42,117 nt of DNA from Candidatus Sumerlaeota bacterium (lineage in GTDB: Bacteria; Sumerlaeota; Sumerlaeia; MWCT01), in assembly GCA_016931135.1 (NCBI GenBank), contig JAFGFK010000009.1, positions 1 to 42,117 of the forward strand, written 5' to 3'. The translations under genes were made by a program, and so were the position numbers. The notes below the pieces were generated by a model that was not told where the DNA came from, ran no database searches, and saw only the letters and a program-made list of their open reading frames with translations. This document shows, one piece after another, positions 9,444-18,391 of the stretch. Position 1 is the stretch's first letter. Every line of letters begins with the position of its first letter.

Positions 9444-10817
9444 ATGGCTGCCATGAATCAAAACGAGCCGGTGATTATATATTTTTCAGCAGGGCAATGG
9501 CGTCCGCCCCTTCCTGTAGGAGAACTTCGCTATCCCATTTACCTGATTGCTCGAAGGCGTCACGTCCTGTATGTCAATCCGCCGGCAAGTTTACTGGATC
9601 GGCTTTCCGGAAAAAGACGCCGGCGCATACATCCCCCCCCGGATTCCCATCAGAGCGTTCCCGGAACAAAAATGACCGTATTCACTCCTTCCGTGGTCTT
9701 TCCCTATTCCGTGAGACTCCCCATGCCCCTGTTCCTGAAAAACATGATCTTAAACAGGAACATTCAAAGCATTACTTCACAGGTTCTGAACATTTTTCAT
9801 ACTCTTTATCCGGGAAGGGAAAAACCGGATATGGCGTGGGGAACGATTTTCCATCATGCGGGAATTCTGGAGAGATTTCCCGCGCGTCATAAACTGGCGA
9901 TTATCGACGATAATTTTCCGGAAAGCCCGGCGTTCACTCCTTTTCAAAAAAATGAAGTGGCGGAAATGGAGCGCTCCCTGATTTCTTCCGCCGAATATAT
10001 CTTCACGACATCCCGCACCCTTTTCGAGGAAAAAGCAAGGATCAATCCCCATTGCGTGATGATGGAAAACGGGGTATCCGACCTGTTTCTCCCGGAAAAC
10101 AGAGAACATCTTGACGGATTTGCGCATCAATGCCCGCAACAGGAACATAACATCATCGAGCAAATCAAAAGTCTTCCCAAACCCAGGATCGGCTACGTTG
10201 GTGCCTTGAATATAAGGCTTTGGAGGGATTTTCTCGAGGAAATTTTCAAAGCAGCCTCCGGATATCAACTGGTATTCATCGGAAATATCGATGATTCCTT
10301 TCCAATCTCTATGATCGAAAAAATGAAAAATCCGAACATTCATGTCTTTCCCTATATCTCCCATGCGTTGATCCCTTATGCCCTTGAACAGTTCGATTTG
10401 CTTGTTCTCCCCTTTGAATTGACCCGGTTTTCAAGGTTCATCAATCCCCTGAAACTGAGCGAATATCTATCGAGCGGGAAGCCGATTCTCGCAACGCCTC
10501 TGGTAGAAATCAAACGAATAGCGGGAGATTCCCGGGGCATGGTTTATTTTATCGAAAATCCCAAAGATATAAAACATTCCATCGAAAAGGCGTTACGGGA
10601 AGATTCTACAGAGATGAGAGAACGCCGGATCGCCCTCGCGCGCGCCCGCACCTGGCAACGCGTCACCCGCGAGATGCTCTCCCTCGTGGAAACAATCCTG
10701 AAGTCAGACCGGTCAGACTCATCAGACTCATCAGACCCGTCAGACTCATCAGACCGGTCAGACTTGTCTGACTTGTCTGACAAAAATAACCATTCCACTC
10801 CAAGGAAAATCTCATGA
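9444..10817 (+). CDS. Glycosyltransferase (TuaH/GT4-like) with a repeat-encoded SDSSDSSDPSDSSDRSD tail
   Basis: KPRIGYVGALNIRLWRDFLEEIFKAASGYQLVFIGNIDD...PLKLSEYLSSGKPILATPLVEIKRI; ATG at 9444 is in frame with the longer TTG ORF from 9417. Confidence 0.75.
   Translation: MAAMNQNEPVIIYFSAGQWRPPLPVGELRYPIYLIARRRHVLYVNPPASLLDRLSGKRRRRIHPPPDSHQSVPGTKMTVFTPSVVFPYSVRLPMPLFLKNMILNRNIQSITSQVLNIFHTLYPGREKPDMAWGTIFHHAGILERFPARHKLAIIDDNFPESPAFTPFQKNEVAEMERSLISSAEYIFTTSRTLFEEKARINPHCVMMENGVSDLFLPENREHLDGFAHQCPQQEHNIIEQIKSLPKPRIGYVGALNIRLWRDFLEEIFKAASGYQLVFIGNIDDSFPISMIEKMKNPNIHVFPYISHALIPYALEQFDLLVLPFELTRFSRFINPLKLSEYLSSGKPILATPLVEIKRIAGDSRGMVYFIENPKDIKHSIEKALREDSTEMRERRIALARARTWQRVTREMLSLVETILKSDRSDSSDSSDPSDSSDRSDLSDLSDKNNHSTPRKIS
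10703..10781. repeat. 9-bp tandem array TCAGACNNN (7 units) switching to TCTGACNNN (2 units)
   Basis: Direct reading: tcagaccgg tcagactca tcagactca tcagacccg tcagactca tcagaccgg tcagacttg tctgacttg tctgac. Confidence 0.95.
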
Positions 10818-11506
10818 ACGATAGCGACACTCCCCTTCTCCCCCACGGGGGTTATCGGCGTCTTCGCAGTTACAAGGTGGCTGAGGCAATCTATGACGCT
10901 ACGGTAGTATTCTGCAGGCGTTTTTATCCTCATGACCGTAGAATGTCCGATCAGATGATCCAGGCGGCGCGCAGCGGCGTCCGTAACATCAGTGAAGGCA
11001 GCGGCGCTGCAGCCACTTCGCGAAAGACCGAGATGAAACTCACCAATGTCGCGCGCGCCAGTCTCAATGACGAACTGCTGCGCGATTATGAAACTTTTCT
11101 TCGTCAGAATAGCATGCGCATCTGGCAAAAGGATTCACGCGAGGCGCGCGCCATGCGCAAAAGGCTATACGAGGATAATGCGCAGAAGACGCCGCCTCCA
11201 CAACCAGGCAGAATTCGTTTGACCGGGCTTTCCGGATTGGCTGATTTTGTCTCCAGGGCGGAACCGGAACTGGCTGGTAACGCCATGATATGCGCCGTGA
11301 ATCAGGCAGTCTATCTTCTGAAACGCCAGATAGAAAGCCAGGCGCGGATATTTCAGAAGGAAGGGGGATTTACGGAGAGCCTCTACAGACATCGCCAGGA
11401 AGCGCGTTCCAGAGATCAAAAGCCCCACGCTCCCGAGCATTCTGATCAGTCAGACCAGTCAGACCGGTCTGACCAGTCTGACAGGTCTGACCAGCATTCT
11501 GATTAA
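10814..11506 (+). CDS. Four-helix-bundle (S23/IVP-like, four helix bundle suffix-type) protein ending in SDQSDRSD repeats
   Basis: SYKVAEAIYDATVVFCRRFYPHDRRMSDQMIQAARSGVRNISEGSGAAATSRKTEMKLTNVARASLNDELLRDYETFL has the typical S23/IVP helices; suffix region NAMICAVNQAVYLLKRQIESQARIFQKEGGFTESL. Confidence 0.85.
   Translation: MNDSDTPLLPHGGYRRLRSYKVAEAIYDATVVFCRRFYPHDRRMSDQMIQAARSGVRNISEGSGAAATSRKTEMKLTNVARASLNDELLRDYETFLRQNSMRIWQKDSREARAMRKRLYEDNAQKTPPPQPGRIRLTGLSGLADFVSRAEPELAGNAMICAVNQAVYLLKRQIESQARIFQKEGGFTESLYRHRQEARSRDQKPHAPEHSDQSDQSDRSDQSDRSDQHSD
11441..11503. repeat. Second TCAGAC/TCTGAC 9-bp array, with a 16-bp perfect palindrome GTCAGACCGGTCTGAC
   Basis: Direct reading: tctgatcag tcagaccag tcagaccgg tctgaccag tctgacagg tctgaccag cattctgat; arms continue beyond the palindrome after a 2-nt mismatch. 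Confidence 0.95.
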
Positions 11507-12870
11507 AATGGCAAGTCCTGCGCCCGGGCGGCGATTGCGTTATCGCTGGCCATTCCCAGGCGAAGGCGATTACCGTCGCGTTTGAAAAAAATCCTGGATA
11601 CGCCATTCCCATCCTCCCGGGGAAGCTTCCAGGCATGCTGCATTTCATTTTTGGTCGTTCCCTTTCCTGTGGGATAGCGTTTATCCACAAGATTCAGAAA
11701 CGCTTTTGTCGCCTCGTTTGCGTCATGGTCGCTGTCCCAAACGGAATCCCATAGAATCATGAATTTTTCATTTTCATCTTTATACAGGGCGTAACGGTCT
11801 CCATCCCATCCGGCTGCCGCTTCCAAAGCGTCATTGGGAGTCATGTATTGCTCGAATAAAAGTTTGAATCCGATCTCCCCGATCGAGTTTTCGTATTTTT
11901 TCTCCCATGCTTTTCCGAACTGTACCGCGCCAGGAAGAGATACTGTGGTGGGATCATCTATCAAGGATAGATATTTTTCCGGATGAAGAATCTGTTCCGT
12001 AGAACGGGGCAGGTTTCGGAAAGGGATATCGCGCCCTTCCACGCCATTCTGCGCCATGACCTCCATCAGAAACATGGAGCCATGAATATAAGGAAAAACA
12101 AGGAGTTGCTGGAGAAAATAAGGCGCTTCATTATACGCCGTTTGATCCATGCCCAGGGAGGAAAGAACCTGAAAAACAGACTTGAATTCGAAATTTTCCT
12201 TCAACCATTCCGTCATCAGGATCGTGGCGTCGCCTTCCAGAACGCTCAGGATCGCGTAAATCTCGTCGTCATTGTTCCTCTTGTAAAGATTCATGCTATC
12301 GATGTTGAAATTCTGATCCTGCAATACATGGCAGATTTCATGAGAGATTATGACGCCCGTGATTGTCTGATTCAGATCGAACTCCTCGACAACGTAAAAC
12401 CACTTGGTCGCGTCGTCATAGAAACCTGCCGCCTGCTCCGTGTAAAGAGAGATAATCATTTTCTTGATATCCGTTCCGTGAGGAATAAAACCGAGACGCG
12501 CCAGGACATTCTCATAATCATGGAGCGTGTCGCCCGGGTATTGCCGGTCGATCTCCCGAAGGACATAGTTTCGCACATCATCTTTTGTCAGAAATTTGGA
12601 ACGAAGCGGTTCCTTTATCTCAAGGTTGCGAATCCGTGAGACTTCCTTTTGAAAATCCAGCGCCATATCCTGGAGCTGGTATTGTTTCAAGTCCTTTTTG
12701 AGTCTTTCATTTTCTTTACGGAGGATTTGAACCTCCTGTTCCATCAGTTCGATCCTGATTCTTGTTTTTTCATCGAGGTCTTTTTTCCCGAAATTTGCAT
12801 CCGTTTCCGAAAATGAACTTATCCCAAGAAACAAGAAAAAAAGGATCAGAAAACATCTTGACGTTTTCAA
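11503..12870 (-). CDS. Secreted/lipid-anchored metallopeptidase-like protein of unknown family (HEICH motif)
   Basis: N-terminal signal sequence MKTSRCFLILFFLFLGISSFS; zincin-like HExxH in TGVIISHEICHVLQDQNF; coiled-coil-like N-region. Confidence 0.6.
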   Translation of the reverse strand: MKTSRCFLILFFLFLGISSFSETDANFGKKDLDEKTRIRIELMEQEVQILRKENERLKKDLKQYQLQDMALDFQKEVSRIRNLEIKEPLRSKFLTKDDVRNYVLREIDRQYPGDTLHDYENVLARLGFIPHGTDIKKMIISLYTEQAAGFYDDATKWFYVVEEFDLNQTITGVIISHEICHVLQDQNFNIDSMNLYKRNNDDEIYAILSVLEGDATILMTEWLKENFEFKSVFQVLSSLGMDQTAYNEAPYFLQQLLVFPYIHGSMFLMEVMAQNGVEGRDIPFRNLPRSTEQILHPEKYLSLIDDPTTVSLPGAVQFGKAWEKKYENSIGEIGFKLLFEQYMTPNDALEAAAGWDGDRYALYKDENEKFMILWDSVWDSDHDANEATKAFLNLVDKRYPTGKGTTKNEMQHAWKLPREDGNGVSRIFFKRDGNRLRLGMASDNAIAARAQDLPF

Positions 12871-12969
12871 TGTTTGAAACCTCTCTTATCGGATTTTTCT
12901 TGCAAAACAGAACAGATATATAAATACATCAATTCATTACAAAGTCAATGAAGAATGAGGAGGATAACC

Positions 12970-13914
12970 ATGAAACCGCGCCGCCTGGAATCTGGAATGA
13001 CAATCGGATTGATCGCCCCTTCGAGCGCGCCAGGAAAAGTGGAATTGATTGAAAAGGGAATGCAGGTTTTGAACGGGCAGGGCTTCAAGACCAAACTGGG
13101 GAAAAACGCCCTGGCAAAAAAGGGATATCTATCTGGAACAGACAAACAAAAACTGGCGGATTTCCATGCCATGTTCGCCGATCCAAAGATTGACGCTGTT
13201 ATATGCCTTCGCGGCGGATATGGAACCCCGCGCCTCCTGAGATATGTGGATTTCGATCTGATACGCAAGAATCCCAAGATATTCGTGGGATTTTCCGATA
13301 TCACCGGGCTTCATATCCCTCTTTTGATCAAATCCCGCCTGGTGACCTTCCACGGTCCCATGCTCACATCCAACATCGCCCATGAAGAGGCAAGGGAATA
13401 TTCCATGGGAAGCCTCATGCGCATGATCACAGAACCCAAACCCTTTGGTTCCATCCTACCCGGAAGCGGAACCAAAAAGGGGAAAACCCTGAACAAGGGC
13501 AAAGCCACGGGGACCCTGATCGGGGGAAACCTGAGCCTGCTCACTACTTTTCTCGGAACCCCCTGGGATTTTTCCACCAAAGGAAAAATTCTCTTTATCG
13601 AAGATGTCGGCGAAGCAAATTACAGGATCGATCGGCTGCTCACCCATCTTCTGAACGCCGGAAAACTGGAGAGCGCGGCAGGCATTGTTTTAGGGCAATT
13701 CTCTGATACGGAATGCAAACCCACAGCAGATGGACGCCCAACCCAAACTGTGGAAGAAATCATTCACGACCGCCTGAAAGCCTTGAAAATCCCGATTGCA
13801 TACGGATTTCCCTTCGGGCATGAGAAAATAACAGCCACCCTGCCTCTGGGCATAAAGGCAACGCTCGACGCGACAAAAGGAGACCTGATCATCGAAGAAT
13901 CGGCGGTACGTTGA
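12970..13914 (+). CDS. ldcA: LD-carboxypeptidase (muramoyltetrapeptide carboxypeptidase, S66 family)
   Basis: IGLIAPSSAPG...DAVICLRGGYGTPRLLRYVDFDLIRKNPKIFVGFSDITGLHIPLL...TFHGPM; AGGAGG precedes the ATG at 12970. Confidence 0.9.
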   Translation: MKPRRLESGMTIGLIAPSSAPGKVELIEKGMQVLNGQGFKTKLGKNALAKKGYLSGTDKQKLADFHAMFADPKIDAVICLRGGYGTPRLLRYVDFDLIRKNPKIFVGFSDITGLHIPLLIKSRLVTFHGPMLTSNIAHEEAREYSMGSLMRMITEPKPFGSILPGSGTKKGKTLNKGKATGTLIGGNLSLLTTFLGTPWDFSTKGKILFIEDVGEANYRIDRLLTHLLNAGKLESAAGIVLGQFSDTECKPTADGRPTQTVEEIIHDRLKALKIPIAYGFPFGHEKITATLPLGIKATLDATKGDLIIEESAVR

Positions 13915-13952
13915 AGCGGAATCCACCCCAAATGGGGCGCATCTTGAAAAAC

Positions 13953-13983
13953 AAATTTTCAATTTTTCATTTTTCATTTTACA
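13953..13983. repeat. Short AAAATGA-type heptamer tract (bottom strand), same unit as the gatA-gatB array
   Basis: aaattttcaatttttcatttttcattttaca; the reverse complement reads AAAATGA AAAATGA AAAATTG. Confidence 0.75.
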
Positions 13984-14959
13984 TTGTCGAAGACATGATC
14001 GCCTTACAGGTATGCAACCTGTTTTCCGCCTCATCATAAACGACCGAATGAGGTCCATCGATCACGGCGTCCGTTACCTCTCCGCCGCGATCGGCAGGGA
14101 GACAGTGCATATAGATGGAATCCTTATCCGTGAGTTTCATTTTTTTCTCATCGCATATCCAGTTTTCGTATTTCTTTGCAATCTCCAGGGCTTTCTGAGG
14201 TTCTCCGAAGAGTTCCAGTACGCCCCAGGATTTGGGATAAACCACATGCGCGCCATCGAAAGCCTCTTCCATGGAATCTACGATCCGGAATTCGGTTCCC
14301 GCTTTTTTTGCGTTCAATCTTGCAATCTCGATCTGCTCTTCCATCAATCCGAACTCCGGAGGATGCGCCAGAACCACATCGATTCCAAAACGTGGCATAA
14401 GGGTAATGAGTCCCTGAGGAACAGATACCGGTTTTGCATAGGTGGGTGTATAAGCCCATGAAACGGCGATTTTCAGCCCTTTTAGGTTTTTCCCGAATTT
14501 CTCACGAATTGTCATAAGATCCGCCAGGGTCTGGCAGGGATGATCCACATCGCACTGCATGTTGATCACAGGGACATCCGCCCATTTGGCGACTTCCCTC
14601 ATATAGGAGTTTCCCTCACCCGGAACCAGGTCGTGGCGTATGGCGATCCCTTCGCCATAACGGGAAAGGATGACGCCGGTATCTTTAGCGCTTTCCCCAT
14701 GGCTGATCTGGGAGGTAGAGGAATCGATAAAATGGGCGTGTCCTCCCAGCTGCGTGATGCCTGCTTCGAATGAATTCCGCGTTCGCGTGGATTTATCGAA
14801 AAAAAGGAGAAAAACAGTTTTATCCAAAAGAAGCCTGTGGGGTATGCCGGTTTTTCTCTCTTCTTTCAATTGCGTTGAGACATCGAGAAGCGTTTCCAGA
14901 TTCTCCAGAGCCCATTCCTGCGTGGTAATATAGTCGCGTCCTTTCAAAGAATGAGTCAT
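13979..14959 (-). CDS. Carbamoyltransferase, YgeW-like (knotted OTCase/ATCase superfamily)
   Basis: FDKSTRTRNSFEAG (carbamoyl phosphate site), GNSYMREV, NMQCDVDHPCQTLADL, VSWAYTPTYAKPVSVPQGLITLMPRFGIDVVLAHP, MHCLPAD. Confidence 0.82.
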   Translation of the reverse strand: MTHSLKGRDYITTQEWALENLETLLDVSTQLKEERKTGIPHRLLLDKTVFLLFFDKSTRTRNSFEAGITQLGGHAHFIDSSTSQISHGESAKDTGVILSRYGEGIAIRHDLVPGEGNSYMREVAKWADVPVINMQCDVDHPCQTLADLMTIREKFGKNLKGLKIAVSWAYTPTYAKPVSVPQGLITLMPRFGIDVVLAHPPEFGLMEEQIEIARLNAKKAGTEFRIVDSMEEAFDGAHVVYPKSWGVLELFGEPQKALEIAKKYENWICDEKKMKLTDKDSIYMHCLPADRGGEVTDAVIDGPHSVVYDEAENRLHTCKAIMSSTM

Positions 14960-14990
14960 ATAACCTCCTTGTGAAACGTTCCGATAAAAT

Positions 14991-16367
14991 TTAACCTATT
15001 CCCTTCTGGAACGCGCATTCCAGGGAATCAAGCGATTCCCTGGGAAGATCGTATTTCTTCCACATTTCAAAACATTTGGCGCAGAAGAGGAAAAGAAGAA
15101 TCTCTCTTTGCGTTTCCGAATCAACTCCCTTCAAACGGATTGATGATTGAAGCGTAAAGTTAAGGATATTGGGAATGGTTCCCTGATCAGTAAGGGTATC
15201 CGGGGAGGCGCCAAACATATCCATCTGCATTTCCCGAAAAACCCATGTAGAAGACTTTCCTCCATCCTTTCCGGTTATTTCCTTTTTTTTAAGGTTCCGG
15301 GTTTGATTGTATTTAATCCAATATTGCGCCAGTTCATCAAAAAGATGAAGCGTCCAGGGGGCGCCTTCCTGTACAATGTCCGCTTCCACCGGTTTCAAAA
15401 CCGCCATATCCTCTACCGCCCATCTTTGTTTCAAACCCGGGCGATCGGTGGTATAGGCTTTTTTGGTTGAGATGAGGCGTTCGGATTCAGAACACCAGAT
15501 AGACAGGAAGACTTCGAGAGAAAATTTCACTCGCGCCAGGAGGTTGAATTCAAGAAGGAAAAGATGAAGCAGGTTGTCGATTTTGTCCGCTTTGGAAAGA
15601 AACGAGGTTTCAGACTTTCCCGGTTGGAAAATGGACAGGGAGAAGCGGTTTTTAAAAAAATCGAAAAGCCCTGTAAGAAACCGGTAAGGAGAGGCGAGGC
15701 GTCGGGACGCCTCGATATGATCCGGGTCATTGACAAAACCATCGAAAAGCAGGGCGGGATTCTCACAACCGAAAAGGGCTGTGTAATATCTAGCCAAAAC
15801 GAGTTTGCGAAGGAAGCGATCCAGTGTTTTTCTCTTTGCCTGCGCGCCGGAGCCCAGTTGGGCGCTCCAGATTTGCAGCCACCCGTTTAATTCGTTCGCC
15901 AGTTGTTCCGTAGGTTTGCCGACAAGGTTTTCGATGCTTCCGTTTTCCACCTTTTTCCTTTCCAGATGGGGGAAAAGGCGATCCGAGCGCTCCTCGACGT
16001 TGGAACAATAGATCAGGCGCTCCTGTCCCTTGACGTTATAAAAATAAGCTCGGGAATCATCGAAATACAGGAGAAATCCGGTTTCGGGAGAGGTTTCCTC
16101 CAGACGCCTCAAAAGAAGATAAATATCAAAATTGAAATCAAGGTATCGGGAATACATGTCCTCATAGGCGGGAAGGCTGAAGTCAATCGGAAGGGCAAGC
16201 GCGATAAGGGGTTTCTCACCCAGAGAGGCGAAAAAAACATGAAATTCCCTTTTGGCTGTTCCGGCGCGCAGCGTCAGGATTTGGGCTTCCGTAAAATCGG
16301 ATGATTTCCATCCCATCAGGGATAGAACCGATAGGACAGCGTCAAGATTTTTCTGAATACTCTTCAC
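14991..16367 (-). CDS. Hypothetical protein, about 458 aa, no family recognised
   Basis: Long ORF; GTG at 16367 (VKSIQKNLDAVLSVL...) preceded by GAGAAGGGA looks better than the 16490 start, which overlaps the neighbouring gene. Confidence 0.65.
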   Translation of the reverse strand: MKSIQKNLDAVLSVLSLMGWKSSDFTEAQILTLRAGTAKREFHVFFASLGEKPLIALALPIDFSLPAYEDMYSRYLDFNFDIYLLLRRLEETSPETGFLLYFDDSRAYFYNVKGQERLIYCSNVEERSDRLFPHLERKKVENGSIENLVGKPTEQLANELNGWLQIWSAQLGSGAQAKRKTLDRFLRKLVLARYYTALFGCENPALLFDGFVNDPDHIEASRRLASPYRFLTGLFDFFKNRFSLSIFQPGKSETSFLSKADKIDNLLHLFLLEFNLLARVKFSLEVFLSIWCSESERLISTKKAYTTDRPGLKQRWAVEDMAVLKPVEADIVQEGAPWTLHLFDELAQYWIKYNQTRNLKKKEITGKDGGKSSTWVFREMQMDMFGASPDTLTDQGTIPNILNFTLQSSIRLKGVDSETQREILLFLFCAKCFEMWKKYDLPRESLDSLECAFQKGIG

Positions 16368-16464
16368 AATCCCTTCTCGATATGATAATAATACGACTAT
16401 TTGACTTATAAGACATATATTGAAGGATCGATAGAATTCAACATCTTTTACGCTTATCCGTAAC

Positions 16465-17877
16465 TTATTCCTTCTTAATCGTCGTCGCAATAAGGGAAAA
16501 TCCTTCCCGGAAAAGCGTGGTGAATTCGTACCATGTTCTTACGCCGAAGAGCCGCCGAAGAATAAAAGAGGGACGCAAATGATATCTCCGTATCGCCTCG
16601 TTTCTCAGTTCCCATAGTTTTTCCCGGCTCAATTCTGCGGTTTCATAAACCGGTTGTGATATGGAGTTGTCAAGCGTGGCGAGATCGTCGGATATCAATC
16701 CCTTTTCAATGGCATTCCTGCGAAAAACCGTTCCCATGCGCGGCATGGCGATATTGAACGAAGCGAACTCTGTATTCAGTTCAATGGCAAGCTGTATAGT
16801 CTTTCTTACGGATTCAACGGTATCACCGGGGAGCCCGAGGATATAATGCGCCAGGATTCTGACGCCGGTTTTTTTGCACAGAGACGCTATTTTTCGCGCC
16901 TGTTCGAGGGTTATGCCTTTTGTATAGTTTTGAAGTATTTCCTCACTTGCTGATTCTACCCCCATCTGGATGGTGTGGCAACCGGCAGCCTTCATTTCCT
17001 CGAGGAGTTCCGCATCCAGTACATTGACGCGGGAAAGACACGCCCAGGTAAAATTCAGATTTTCCTTTCGCATTCGTTGAAGAAGGGCAAAGGAGCGTTT
17101 CTTGTGAACCCCGAAGGTCAGATCCTTGATCCACAGTTCGCGAACGCCCCGGCGTTTCAATTCCCGCAATTCCTCAAAGAGATTATCCATATTGCGAAGA
17201 TGAAACCCAAGTTCCCCCCCGATGCAATAATCGCAGTGAAAGGGGCAACCATAATCCGTGAGGATTCCCGCGTAAGGGAGCCTCAATCCATGGGGTATCC
17301 TGTAATTCTTGAAAGGAAAGATGTCATAATGGGGAATGGGAAGTGAGAATTCACCTTCAGGAAGAATCCGGTCTCCCAATTCGAGGATTGCGTCTTTGCG
17401 ACGAAAGCTGACATTGTGAAAGGGGCGCCGCTCCCCTTCAAGGTAATATACAATATCATCCGAGATAAAGTTCATGATGGCTGCATCGAGGAAAGGATAA
17501 GCGTCAAAGAATTTAGGCGCTTCGGAAAGCAGACAATCCCCGGTTCCTATGATTTCGATTTTTCCCGAGAACGCTTCACTAACTCCCTGCATCAACTCGA
17601 AATCCTCGATAAAACTTACGGCGCCTGTGAGAAATATAATCGCATCCGGCTTGATATCACGTATTCGTTCCAGGGTTTCTTTGGGAGAAAGCCTTTTGTC
17701 CATGGCGTCCAGGGCGAAAAGCGCATAATGATCCTTCAGAATGCCTGACAAAACAATGAGATCATAAGGGCCCCAGTAATAATGCGCCTTGGAGGCATGG
17801 CTGCAGTAATAATCCCGAAGATAGACCCCCTTCCCCGGAGGATTGAGGAGCAATACTTTCTTTTTCGATTCGGACAT
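16465..17877 (-). CDS. B12-binding-domain radical SAM protein
   Basis: CxxxCxxC motif in GCPFHCDYCIGGELG; N-terminal KKVLLLNPPGKGVYLRDYY...; GVESASEEILQNYTKGITLEQ. ATG at 17877 (MSESKKK) is the likely start. Confidence 0.85.
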   Translation of the reverse strand: MSESKKKVLLLNPPGKGVYLRDYYCSHASKAHYYWGPYDLIVLSGILKDHYALFALDAMDKRLSPKETLERIRDIKPDAIIFLTGAVSFIEDFELMQGVSEAFSGKIEIIGTGDCLLSEAPKFFDAYPFLDAAIMNFISDDIVYYLEGERRPFHNVSFRRKDAILELGDRILPEGEFSLPIPHYDIFPFKNYRIPHGLRLPYAGILTDYGCPFHCDYCIGGELGFHLRNMDNLFEELRELKRRGVRELWIKDLTFGVHKKRSFALLQRMRKENLNFTWACLSRVNVLDAELLEEMKAAGCHTIQMGVESASEEILQNYTKGITLEQARKIASLCKKTGVRILAHYILGLPGDTVESVRKTIQLAIELNTEFASFNIAMPRMGTVFRRNAIEKGLISDDLATLDNSISQPVYETAELSREKLWELRNEAIRRYHLRPSFILRRLFGVRTWYEFTTLFREGFSLIATTIKKE

Positions 17878-17972
17878 ATTTATCCAACTCTGTGAAATCA
17901 ATATTTACATAATACAAAATACTTATGGATCAATATTTCATAAAGGGTCAAGAAACAAAGCATGGGAATGTA

Positions 17973-18000
17973 TTTGGATTTTGGATTTTAGATTTTGGAA
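17973..18000. repeat. Heptamer repeat TTTGGAT/TTTAGAT (4 units)
   Basis: tttggat tttggat tttagat tttggaa; shares the 27-mer TTTGGATTTTGGATTTTAGATTTTGGA with 22202-22228. Confidence 0.9.
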
Positions 18001-18087
18001 TAAAACATGTATATCATTACGTTGCGCATTTTAATCGCCTTGACGATCTTCATTCCAAAATATTGGAATCGCCTGATTTTTCAAAAG

Positions 18088-18391
18088 TTATCCACAGGTG
18101 GAAAAAATAATCATAAGAGAAAGAAATGTATGAAAATTTTCGGAATTTAACGCCAAGAATACTGATTTTTCATGGTTTAAACACTAGTTCATGCTTCCGT
18201 TTCCTCTTTTTGATCTATTCTGAATGAAATCAGTACTTTACAATTTGTATTCTCTCATGAATTCATTCATGATTATACATTTTCTTCATAAGAAGAAGGA
18301 AACCCATCATGCAAGAAACATGCCTTATAAGAAAACGATTTTTACGACTTATACACAAGGTTTTCCACAACCAGTATCTTTATGTGGAAAT
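18088..18391. other. Candidate replication origin region (DnaA-box-like cluster in an AT-rich spacer)
   Basis: TTATCCACA at 18088-18096, TTATACACA at 18349-18357 and TTTTCCACA at 18361-18369, all fitting TTWTNCACA; near match TGTGGAAAT at 18383-18391. Confidence 0.35.

Noticed and set aside
10703-11503. CRISPR-like appearance of the TCAGAC arrays
   Set aside because: The period is 9 bp with 3-nt variable positions and no 25-40 bp spacers, and there are no cas genes; they are short tandem repeats.
11983-12639. 218-aa plus-strand ORF opposite the metallopeptidase-like gene
   Set aside because: Lies entirely antisense to a minus-strand gene with signal peptide and HExxH motif; no motifs of its own.
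13926-13937. CCCCAAATGGGG mini-hairpin between convergent ldcA and the carbamoyltransferase gene as a terminator
   Set aside because: Only a 4-bp stem and no adjacent T-run; too weak to call.
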